A DNA stretch of 64,000 nucleotides from UBA7236 sp964463165 (GTDB taxonomy: Bacteria > Bacteroidota > Bacteroidia > Chitinophagales > BACL12). Numbering within the stretch: the first letter of the stretch is position 1; each line of letters opens with the position of its first letter. The notes under the pieces were generated by a model. The model had not been told where the DNA came from. It did no database searches and was given only the letters and a program-made list of their open reading frames with translations. This document shows positions 34,635-42,067 of this stretch, piece by piece. The stretch covers positions 76,450 to 140,449 of the forward strand of contig CAYXBK010000013.1 of the NCBI GenBank assembly GCA_964463165.1. The letters are read 5' to 3'. The position numbers and the translations under genes are program-made.

Positions 34635-35741
34635 TTGTACAAAGAAATTTCTATAGAGCAATATCTCGATTCGGATCAAAAAGTTCCGGTGATTGATGTT
34701 CGTTCGCCAAAGGAATTTCTGCATGCACATATTCCGGGTGCAATTAATATCCCGCTTTTTACGGATGAAGAACGTGCAATTGTGGGGATCACCTACAAAA
34801 AAGAAGGACGTCAGGCTGCAATCTTGAAAGGTTTAGAGATTGTGGGGCCGAAGATGGCTACGTTTTTTGAGGCTCTCAATTCGAGTGAGGGCCTCAATTC
34901 CAGCAAGCTTGAGAGCCTCACTCGAAGTGAGACCCTCAAGCTTGCTACGATCCACTGCTGGCGGGGCGGCATGCGCAGCAAAAGCATGGCAACTTTATTT
35001 GATTTTGCGGGAATTAAAACGCAGGTTATAAAAGGCGGTTATAAACGCTATAGAAATGAAGTGCGGAAATTATTTTCGAAAGAATGGAATTTAATTATTC
35101 TGGGAGGCAGAACAGGAAGTGCAAAAACAAAAATTTTACATGCATTGAAAAATGCAGGTGAACAAATCATCGATCTCGAAGACCTTGCAAATCATAAAGG
35201 TTCTGCATTCGGTGATTTGGGAGAAGATCCTCAACCATCCACCGAGCAATTTGAAAACGATTTATTTTTTGAGCTGAAAAAATTAAATCCGGTAAAAAGA
35301 ATCTGGATCGAAGATGAAAGTCATTTGGTCGGACAGATTTTTATTCCGGAAGAATTCTGGAAACAAATGCGGAATGCACCCGTTGCCTATTGTGATTTCC
35401 CTCTTGCAGAAAGAATTAATTATCTCGTAAATACATATGGCAATTTTGAAAAGGACGGTGTGATCAACGCCGTAAAAAAAATTACAAAACGATTGGGTGG
35501 CCAGCATGCAAAAGCCGCACTTGAAAATTATGAGACGGGAAATTTAGCAGAATCAACCAGAATTGTATTAGTGTATTATGATAAAACATACGATTACGGA
35601 TTGAGCACAAGAAACCCGGAATTCATTCATAAAATAGAAATGGAAAAAATTGATCCGGAAAAAAATGCAGTTGAAATTTTAAAACATATAAATAAGATAA
35701 CTACAAAAGACACAAAAGAAATCATAGAAAACATAAATTGA
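34635..35741 (+). CDS. mnmH: tRNA 2-selenouridine synthase
   Basis: MnmH (SelU) converts 2-thiouridine at wobble position 34 to 2-selenouridine with selenophosphate. The N-terminal rhodanese domain has VPVIDVRSPKEFLHAHIPGAINIPLFTDEERA and the catalytic C108 in HCWRGGMRS. The C-terminal half has a P-loop GGRTGSAKT (residues 157-165). The start codon appears to be TTG at 34635 (MYKEISIEQYL). Between MATFFEAL and the catalytic loop lies an extra stretch rich in Ser, Leu and Glu, encoded by palindromic DNA (34868-34948). selD follows directly and supplies the selenium donor. Confidence 0.93.
   Translation: MYKEISIEQYLDSDQKVPVIDVRSPKEFLHAHIPGAINIPLFTDEERAIVGITYKKEGRQAAILKGLEIVGPKMATFFEALNSSEGLNSSKLESLTRSETLKLATIHCWRGGMRSKSMATLFDFAGIKTQVIKGGYKRYRNEVRKLFSKEWNLIILGGRTGSAKTKILHALKNAGEQIIDLEDLANHKGSAFGDLGEDPQPSTEQFENDLFFELKKLNPVKRIWIEDESHLVGQIFIPEEFWKQMRNAPVAYCDFPLAERINYLVNTYGNFEKDGVINAVKKITKRLGGQHAKAALENYETGNLAESTRIVLVYYDKTYDYGLSTRNPEFIHKIEMEKIDPEKNAVEILKHINKITTKDTKEIIENIN
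34868..34948 (+). repeat. Palindrome-rich insert inside mnmH
   Basis: Three overlapping inverted repeats: GAGGCTCTCAA (34869-34879 with 34909-34919), TTCGAGTGAGG (34880-34890 with 34916-34926), and AGCAAGCTTGAG (34902-34913 with 34935-34946). The reading frame stays open, encoding about 13-15 residues more than I expect at this position. Confidence 0.75.
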
Positions 35742-35776
35742 ATTATCATTTGAACAGTGAAGTAAATAAATTGAAA

Positions 35777-36847
35777 ATGGACTTGAACACCTTAACACCC
35801 GAACATCCGAATACGAAATACAAACTCACACAATATTCTCACGGCGCCGGTTGCGGATGTAAAATCTCTCCGAAAATACTGGATGAGATTTTACAGAAAG
35901 TAGGTAAGCAAAATAAATTCCCCAATTTACTGGTGGGCAATGAAACAAAAGATGATGCAGCGGTTTTCGATCTTGGAAACGGAACAGGCATTATTTCCAC
36001 CACCGATTTTTTTATGCCGATCGTAGATGATCCGGTTAAATTCGGAAAGATCGCGAGTGTAAATGCGATCAGTGATATTTATGCAATGGGCGGCACCCCT
36101 CTCATGGCCATTGCAATACTCGGCTGGCCGATCGATAAATTACCTGCTTCAGTTGCGGGCGATGTGCTGGAAGGTGCAAGGCAGGCTTGCGCAGAAGCAA
36201 ATATTCCGCTTGCGGGCGGACACAGCATCGACTGCCCTGAACCGGTTTTTGGTTTGGCGGTTACGGGAACAATTGATTTACAACATCTGAAAAAAAATGC
36301 AGGTGCATCTGCTGGCTGCAGTTTATATCTCACAAAAAAATTAGGTGTAGGGATTCTGACAACAGCGCAGAAAAAAGGATTATTAAAAGAAGAGCATGCG
36401 GAAATCGCACCCGACAGCATGATGCAATTAAATAAGATCGGCGAATTATTCGGTAAATTAAATTATATCGAAGCAATGACAGATGTAACAGGTTTTGGTT
36501 TATGCGGTCATTTAACCGAATTATGCGAAGGATCGGATCTGAGCGCAGAAATTAATTTTGATATGGTGCCCACAATCGATAAATCCATTTTGAATTATTA
36601 TCTCGATTTAAAATCCGTACCCGGCGGAACAAACAGAAATTTTGCAAGTTATGGCCATAAAATATCGCCAATGAATGATCAGCAAAGAAATATGTTATGC
36701 GACCCGCAAACAAGCGGCGGGTTATTAGTTGCAATTACGCCAGGGCATGAAAATGCATTTGAAATTCTGGCAAAAGAAAACGGATTTGAATTAACCTGTT
36801 TTGGAAAACTGATTCCGAAGGATGAATTTGTGATTTATGTGAAATAG
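35777..36847 (+). CDS. selD: Selenide, water dikinase (selenophosphate synthetase)
   Basis: Makes selenophosphate from selenide and ATP, the donor for MnmH. The catalytic segment SHGAGCGCKIS contains C26 and K29, so this is the Cys form, not the selenocysteine form. Further motifs are DDAAVFDLGNGTGIISTTDFFMPIVDDP, the DIYAMGGTPLMAIAILGWP region and MTDVTGFGLCGHLTELC. I choose ATG 35777; an in-frame TTG at 35738 overlaps the mnmH stop. With mnmH it forms a two-gene selenium unit for tRNA modification; no selA or selB is present here. Confidence 0.95.
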   Translation: MDLNTLTPEHPNTKYKLTQYSHGAGCGCKISPKILDEILQKVGKQNKFPNLLVGNETKDDAAVFDLGNGTGIISTTDFFMPIVDDPVKFGKIASVNAISDIYAMGGTPLMAIAILGWPIDKLPASVAGDVLEGARQACAEANIPLAGGHSIDCPEPVFGLAVTGTIDLQHLKKNAGASAGCSLYLTKKLGVGILTTAQKKGLLKEEHAEIAPDSMMQLNKIGELFGKLNYIEAMTDVTGFGLCGHLTELCEGSDLSAEINFDMVPTIDKSILNYYLDLKSVPGGTNRNFASYGHKISPMNDQQRNMLCDPQTSGGLLVAITPGHENAFEILAKENGFELTCFGKLIPKDEFVIYVK

Positions 36848-36861
36848 AAATTCTTCACTGC

Positions 36862-37875
36862 TTATTTTGTTTTGCCTGTTATTTTCTGAATTTCCTTTCC
36901 AACCTTTGAGAAAGGAAGATCCGTATTCCAGTCGTACGGACGATAAATAAACATCGGCTCGCCGGTAGATGCCTTGGTGATCCATGCTTTATTGCAATTC
37001 ATCGTGAGGTAGGCGAAGCCCGGCATTCTTGACATAATCACCTGCTCGAGCATTTCGGGCGAAACAACATTGAATTGATATGGATAACCGGATTTATACG
37101 GATCATCAACTAGTTTCGATTTTATATCATCGCTGCTGATAAGCAATGTGATCCCGTTTAATTGTTTTGTATTTTCATCAATTGCTTTTCTCAGATCTGC
37201 TTCTTCCATCCTGTCGTTTTTCATATTTAAATACCAGACTGCATAACTCAAGCCGAATACCATATCCAGTTTGGTTGGCGAAATATGCGGCATTGCAATT
37301 TGAAACGGCGGTGATTTTCTGAATTCATCCACCTGTGCAATTTTCATCACGGTATAATAATCCACATCACTTTTATTTTTCTCGCTGTATAAATTCGATC
37401 CGCCAATTAAATAACCATCCCAATTCACATTGTAGGATGTATGCACCTTTGTTTCTCCTGCTTCAATATAAGTGTCGTAGCGCACAAAATAAATCATGAC
37501 ATATTGCGGCTTTATTTCTTTGTCCATTTTCTGAATGGAATCATAGGGCATGAGTAAATATTCTTTGTGATAAGGCCACATAGAATCAACAACCGTAATT
37601 AAATCAGAATTGAATTTCTGAATTGCTGCACGATATTCCATTAAACTTGTTGTATCATCTGCTTTTTTAAATTTATTCACCACTTTAGGATCCTCCGACA
37701 ATGTCATCAGGATGAGTTTGCGATCCTTGATTGCCTGAATATCATCAGGATTCCCCATGGTTTTAATATCAATTGCATTTGCACCGAGAGCTGTGCTGGT
37801 TGTCCATTGTGCGGTAGCCGCAAAACCGGATATAACAAATAATATAAACAGAATTGTGTGATTGAGAGATTTCAT
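36862..37875 (-). CDS. Secreted protein of unknown function
   Basis: MKSLNHTILFILFVISGFAATAQ is a clear signal peptide. The mature 315 residues contain no cysteine-based or repeat motif that I can name; a mixed alpha/beta composition is suggested by LMEYRAAIQKFNSDLITVVDS and PQYVMIYFVRYDTYIEAG. No T9SS domain. The gene is convergent with selD and divergent from pntA. Not recognised. Confidence 0.65.
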   Translation of the reverse strand: MKSLNHTILFILFVISGFAATAQWTTSTALGANAIDIKTMGNPDDIQAIKDRKLILMTLSEDPKVVNKFKKADDTTSLMEYRAAIQKFNSDLITVVDSMWPYHKEYLLMPYDSIQKMDKEIKPQYVMIYFVRYDTYIEAGETKVHTSYNVNWDGYLIGGSNLYSEKNKSDVDYYTVMKIAQVDEFRKSPPFQIAMPHISPTKLDMVFGLSYAVWYLNMKNDRMEEADLRKAIDENTKQLNGITLLISSDDIKSKLVDDPYKSGYPYQFNVVSPEMLEQVIMSRMPGFAYLTMNCNKAWITKASTGEPMFIYRPYDWNTDLPFSKVGKEIQKITGKTK

Positions 37876-38137
37876 GATTTAACCTTTGGCAGCTTAAAAA
37901 TAGGTGAAATGACAGAAATGGAAATAAACAGGCTTTGAAAATGGAAAACTATCCGTGTGTTCTTACAGAAATAAATGCGAATCATGTAAATGTATGAGAT
38001 CGTGAGAAATCAGGTTTAACCATCGCAGAGGCTTCATTTAGAAGTGCCTGGCTGCCGTTCAGAAGGAGAAAGCTGCGCTGCCTGGATTTAATCGCATAAT
38101 GTGACCTGCACCAAATTCTTTTGATTCCATCTTTCCC

Positions 38138-38145
38138 TATATTTG
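38138..38145 (+). promoter_or_regulatory. -7 box TATATTTG of pntA1
   Basis: TATATTTG lies 22 bp before the ATG at 38168. A TTTG at 38120 is too close (14 bp) for the usual spacing. Confidence 0.5.
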
Positions 38146-38167
38146 CAACTTTCCAAAACCAAAATTC

Positions 38168-39304
38168 ATGATTATAGGAATTTTGGGAGAAGGTTCGGCC
38201 GACAAGCGTGTTGCGATCACACCCGAACATATCTCCTCACTCAAAGGCCTCAAAGCCGCTTCCATTTTAGTAGAAACAAATGCCGGCCTGCAGGCCAGTT
38301 ATCCGGATGCAGAATATATTGCGAAAGGAGCGGAAATTGTTTCCCGCGGCGAAGTAATTTCTAAAAGTGATATCCTCATTAAGATCCATCCGGTTGACAG
38401 TTCAGAACTCGCATTGATGAAGGGCAAAGTGCTGATCGGCGGATTTAATCCACTGGTGCAGACTGATTTTGTTACGCAGTGTTTAAATGCGGGAGTCACT
38501 GCTTTTAGTCTGGATGTGATTCCACGCACCACACGTGCGCAGGCGATGGATATTTTGTCGAGCATGGCTACAGTTGCCGGATACAAAGCTGTTTTAACCG
38601 CAGCTACACATTTACCTAAATTTTTCCCGATGTTCATGACGGCTGCAGGTACAATTACACCCGCAAAAGTTGTGGTTTTAGGTGCAGGTGTTGCAGGATT
38701 GCAGGCAATTGCAACAGCAAAAAGATTAGGAGCAGTTGTGGAAGCAAGTGATGTGCGCACGGCGGCAAAAGAAGAAGTGCTGAGCCTTGGTGCAAAATTC
38801 ATTGAAGTGGAAGGTGCAACGGAAGACAAAGCGGCAGGTGGATATGCGGTTGAACAAAGTGAAGATTTTAAAAAGCGCCAGCAGGCAAAAGTGCAGGAAC
38901 ATGCAGCAAAAGCAGATGTGATTATTTGCACGGCACAAATACCCGGACGAAAGGCACCCGTGTTATTATTAAAAGAAACAGTGATGCAAATGAAACCGGG
39001 ATCTGTTATTGTGGACCTTGCTGCATCAACAGGTGGTAATTGTGAATTAACTGAAAATAATAAAACTATTCAGATAAATGGTGTTACAATAATCGGCGAT
39101 TCGAATTTGCAGGGAAGCATGCCTTATGATGCAAGTAAAATGTTTGGAAAAAATATTCTGAATTATATCAAATTAATTATTGATAAAGACGGGAATGTGA
39201 ACCTGAATTTTGATGATGATCTCGTAACCGGAACCTGTATCGCACATCAGGGAGAAATTAAAAATGAAAGAGTGAAAACCGTGATGGGGAGTTTGGTTAG
39301 TTAG
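38168..39304 (+). CDS. pntA: NAD(P) transhydrogenase subunit alpha, part 1
   Basis: Hydrophilic NAD(H)-binding domain I of the proton-translocating transhydrogenase, which moves hydride from NADH to NADP+ using proton-motive force. It has the alanine-dehydrogenase-like fold: MIIGILGEGSADKRVAITPEHI, RTTRAQAMDILSSMATVAGYKAV, the nucleotide loop VVVLGAGVAGLQAIATAKRLGA, and CTAQIPGRKAPVLL. Length of 378 residues is that of the split alpha subunit. Parts 2 and beta follow downstream, each separated by repeat-containing spacers. Confidence 0.95.
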   Translation: MIIGILGEGSADKRVAITPEHISSLKGLKAASILVETNAGLQASYPDAEYIAKGAEIVSRGEVISKSDILIKIHPVDSSELALMKGKVLIGGFNPLVQTDFVTQCLNAGVTAFSLDVIPRTTRAQAMDILSSMATVAGYKAVLTAATHLPKFFPMFMTAAGTITPAKVVVLGAGVAGLQAIATAKRLGAVVEASDVRTAAKEEVLSLGAKFIEVEGATEDKAAGGYAVEQSEDFKKRQQAKVQEHAAKADVIICTAQIPGRKAPVLLLKETVMQMKPGSVIVDLAASTGGNCELTENNKTIQINGVTIIGDSNLQGSMPYDASKMFGKNILNYIKLIIDKDGNVNLNFDDDLVTGTCIAHQGEIKNERVKTVMGSLVS

Positions 39305-39338
39305 TATCTAGTATCAAGTATCTGGTATCAAGATGCTG
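39302..39338 (+). repeat. 7-bp repeat beginning with the pntA1 stop codon
   Basis: Units start TAGTATC, TAGTATC, then AAGTATC, TGGTATC, AAGATGC. The first unit begins with the stop codon. Confidence 0.85.
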
Positions 39339-39365
39339 ACACAAAAGTAGCTTGCGCAGCAACCC

Positions 39366-39421
39366 GGAACTCAGAACTCAGAACACAGAACTCAGAACGC
39401 AGAACTCAGAACACAGAACAT
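39366..39421 (+). repeat. Eight-unit GAACTCA-type 7-bp repeat between pntA1 and pntA2
   Basis: Eight units of exactly 7 bp: GGAACTC, AGAACTC and variants ending in CAC, CGC and CAT. It differs in sequence from the tract 30 bp upstream but has the same period. Confidence 0.9.
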
Positions 39422-39446
39422 AATTAACAAATCATAAACCTAAAAC

Positions 39447-39758
39447 ATGCTCTTAAACATCCACGGTTTCTTAACCAGTCTCGATACATGGGACATTTTA
39501 TATATTTTATTATTGGCAGCATTTCTCGGTGTTGAATTGATCAGCAATGTGCCGGCAATTTTACATACGCCATTAATGAGCGGTGCGAATGCAATTCATG
39601 GTGTCGTGATCATCGGTAGTATAATTGTAATGGGTCATGCAACAACAACGCTTGCATTGGTGCTTGGATTTCTTGCCGTAATTCTCGGAACATTAAATGT
39701 GGTTGGCGGATTTGTTGTTACCAACAGAATGTTGCAGATGTTTAAGAAGAAAAAGTAG
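39447..39758 (+). CDS. NAD(P) transhydrogenase subunit alpha, part 2
   Basis: The 103-residue membrane portion of the alpha subunit, with three hydrophobic helices (residues about 17-35, 44-66 and 70-95). The family pattern is visible in LAAFLGVELISNVPAILHTPLMSGANAIHGVVIIG, followed by LGFLAVILGTLNVVGGFVVTNRML. It anchors the complex and forms part of the proton path together with the beta subunit. The split three-gene layout is standard in Bacteroidota and alphaproteobacteria. Confidence 0.94.
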   Translation: MLLNIHGFLTSLDTWDILYILLLAAFLGVELISNVPAILHTPLMSGANAIHGVVIIGSIIVMGHATTTLALVLGFLAVILGTLNVVGGFVVTNRMLQMFKKKK

Positions 39759-39816
39759 AATCAGGAATCATGACAAACTAACCCTACAATCTTTCGCAAC
39801 AAATCATTTTAAAAGA

Positions 39817-39848
39817 CACGAACACTTGAACACTCGAACACTCAACTT
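39817..39848 (+). repeat. GAACAC-type 8-bp repeat before pntB
   Basis: CACGAACA, CTTGAACA, then CTCGAACA and CTCAACTT precede the pntB ATG. Related copies with the same leading AAATCATT segment occur at 57481 and 58728 (complementary strand). Confidence 0.65.
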
Positions 39849-41243
39849 ATGACCAACCTCGAATTACTCAAAATTTGTTATCTCCTCGGCAGTATCTCTT
39901 TTATTGTCGGATTAAAAATGTTGTCGAAACCAGATTCAGCGAAGCGTGGAAATTTGCTTGCAGGATTAGGAATGTCGATTGCGATTTTCGGAACGATCTT
40001 TTTACACGAAGATCATGCAGGTGAAAAAATCGGCAATCTCATCTGGATATTCGGAGGAATTTTAATTGGTACGGTGATCGGATATTTTGCAGCCATGAAA
40101 GTGAAGATGACGCAGATGCCGCAAATGGTTTCTCTATTTAACGGAATGGGTGGTGCCTGTGCCGCATTGATCGGAATGGTGGAAATGCAGACAAATCATC
40201 CTGAAATCTGGGGCGAGCGATTAATTATTTTTCTCGGACTAATGATCGGCTCGGTTTCATTTGCAGGAAGTATGATCGCTTATGGTAAACTGGAAGGAAA
40301 AATAAAAGATGTAGGAAGTAAATTCCAGCAAATATTTAATAATACATTTATTTTCATCATTCTCGCTCTTGTTGTGATTGGTGCAGTAAAACCGGAAATG
40401 GTTGGCGGAGATATGATCGTGTGGATCATTTTTGCAGCATCTTTAATTTATGGCGTATTATTCGTTATGCCGATCGGTGGTGCCGATATGCCGGTTGTTA
40501 TTTCATTATTAAATTCATTTACAGGTGTTGCAGCAGCATTCGGCGGATTTTTATATGATAACCAGGTGATGCTTACCGGTGGAATTTTAGTCGGCAGTGC
40601 CGGAACAATTCTCACCATATTAATGTGCAAAGCAATGAACCGCAGTTTATGGAATGTAATCATCGGTGCATTCAGTGGCGGTGGTGCAAGCGGTAAATCA
40701 ACAGAAGGATTATCGATCAGAGAAATCAGTGTTACCGACACAGCAATTTTGTGTGCATATGCGCAAAAAGTTACAATCATTCCGGGTTATGGATTAGCAG
40801 TTGCACAAGCGCAGCATGTGTGTCACGAATTTGAAAAAGTATTGGAAGAAAAAGGTGTTGAAGTGAATTTTGCAATTCATCCCGTTGCCGGACGTATGCC
40901 GGGCCACATGAATGTATTGCTTGCAGAAGCGGATGTACCTTACACCAAATTAAAAGAAATGGATGAGATCAATCCGCAATTGCCAAACACGGATGTTGTG
41001 ATCGTGATCGGTGCAAATGATGTTGTAAATCCTGCAGCAGAATCAGATCCGTCTTCTCCTATTTACGGCATGCCGATTATTAAAGCGAATACGGCTAAAA
41101 ATATTATTGTAATGAAACGGTCGATGGCAAAAGGGTATGCCGGAATCGAAAATGAATTATTCTACGATTCAAAAACACGCATGCTATTCGGTGATGCAAA
41201 AGCAACTCTTGAGAAATTGATTTCTGAAGTGAAGAATGTCTGA
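39849..41243 (+). CDS. pntB: NAD(P) transhydrogenase subunit beta
   Basis: Contains the remaining membrane helices and the NADP(H)-binding domain III. Seven to eight hydrophobic segments fill residues 5-270. Domain III starts with VTIIPGYGLAVAQAQHVCHEFEKVLEEKGVEVNFAIHPVAGRMPGHMNVLLAEADVPY, then DVVIVIGANDVVNPAA, MPIIKANTAKNIIVMKRSMAKGYAGIENELFY. Length of 464 residues is normal. The enzyme keeps the NADPH pool reduced for biosynthesis. Confidence 0.96.
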   Translation: MTNLELLKICYLLGSISFIVGLKMLSKPDSAKRGNLLAGLGMSIAIFGTIFLHEDHAGEKIGNLIWIFGGILIGTVIGYFAAMKVKMTQMPQMVSLFNGMGGACAALIGMVEMQTNHPEIWGERLIIFLGLMIGSVSFAGSMIAYGKLEGKIKDVGSKFQQIFNNTFIFIILALVVIGAVKPEMVGGDMIVWIIFAASLIYGVLFVMPIGGADMPVVISLLNSFTGVAAAFGGFLYDNQVMLTGGILVGSAGTILTILMCKAMNRSLWNVIIGAFSGGGASGKSTEGLSIREISVTDTAILCAYAQKVTIIPGYGLAVAQAQHVCHEFEKVLEEKGVEVNFAIHPVAGRMPGHMNVLLAEADVPYTKLKEMDEINPQLPNTDVVIVIGANDVVNPAAESDPSSPIYGMPIIKANTAKNIIVMKRSMAKGYAGIENELFYDSKTRMLFGDAKATLEKLISEVKNV

Positions 41244-41254
41244 CTTTGACTCAA

Positions 41255-41975
41255 CCCTTACCTTCTCTGCAGAGCAGAGAAGGCGGTAGATTTTCTTTCT
41301 TCATATTTTTTTGCAAATTTCATTTTGCAGAATTCTTTCACAGACTACTTCCAAAGAATACATGATTTGAAAATGGGAAAATGAGGATTATTTTTTCAAA
41401 TTTGTGAGATAGGCACAATGTAATGTCCCTCTCTTTTTTGGGAAGAGAGGGATAAAAGGGTGAGTCTGGAGCAGAGAAGGCGTTACATTTTCTTTCTTTA
41501 TTGTTTCTGCACATTTCAAATTTTTCAATTCTTTCACAGTCCTCTTTTAAACATATTTAGATTTTTAAAAAGGAAACTGTTTTATATTTTTTCTACTATT
41601 TGAAATTTGCAGAAAGTAATATCCCTCTCCATGACGCATCCCTTACCTTCTCTTTTTTGAAGAGAAGGCGTTTCGGTTTCTTTCTTCATTGTTTCTGCAC
41701 ATTTCAAATTTTTCAATTCTTTCATAGTCCTCATTCAAACATATTTAGATATTTAAAAAGGAAACTGTTTTATATTTTTTCTACTATTTGAAATTTGCAG
41801 AAAGTAATATCCCTCTCCATGATTCATCCCGCCACTTCTCTTTTTTGAAGAGAAGGCGTTACATTTTCTTTCTTCATTGTTTCTGCAAATTTCATTGTGC
41901 AGAATTCTTTCAAAGACTTCTTCCAAACAATACTTGATTTGATAATGGGAAAAAAGAAAATATTTTTTATTGCTC
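41255..41975 (+). repeat. Four-unit tandem repeat of about 190 bp with hairpins at unit junctions
   Basis: The 824-bp gap after pntB contains no gene. The anchor GAGAAGGCG starts at 41277, 41474, 41662 and 41850, giving periods of 197, 188 and 188 bp. The two middle units are nearly identical. The outer two share the GCAGAATTCTTTCA half. At each junction is an inverted repeat: a perfect 10-bp stem CCTTCTCTGC at 41261-41283, CCCTCTCTT with AAGAGAGGG near 41432, CCTTCTCTT with AAGAGAAGG near 41650, and CTTCTCTT with AAGAGAAG near 41838. Confidence 0.85.
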
Positions 41976-42056
41976 CACATTGACGGGCAGGAAAGTATTA
42001 AATTGAATTACAATTTTTGCGTGAAATTTTCTGCTGCACCTCAATTGTGCCGTCTT

Positions 42057-42064
42057 TACATTTG
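42057..42064 (+). promoter_or_regulatory. -7 box TACATTTG, 3 bp from the start codon
   Basis: Matches TAnnTTTG; the predicted transcription start falls on the ATG at 42068, as for the CBS gene. Confidence 0.45.
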
Positions 42065-42067
42065 TGA

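Noticed and set aside
41255..41975. CRISPR array
   Set aside because: Units are about 190 bp with conserved interiors and no short repeat-spacer alternation; no cas genes are present.
41600..41980. Small reading frames inside the 190-bp tandem array
   Set aside because: They follow the repeat units on both strands and resemble no protein.
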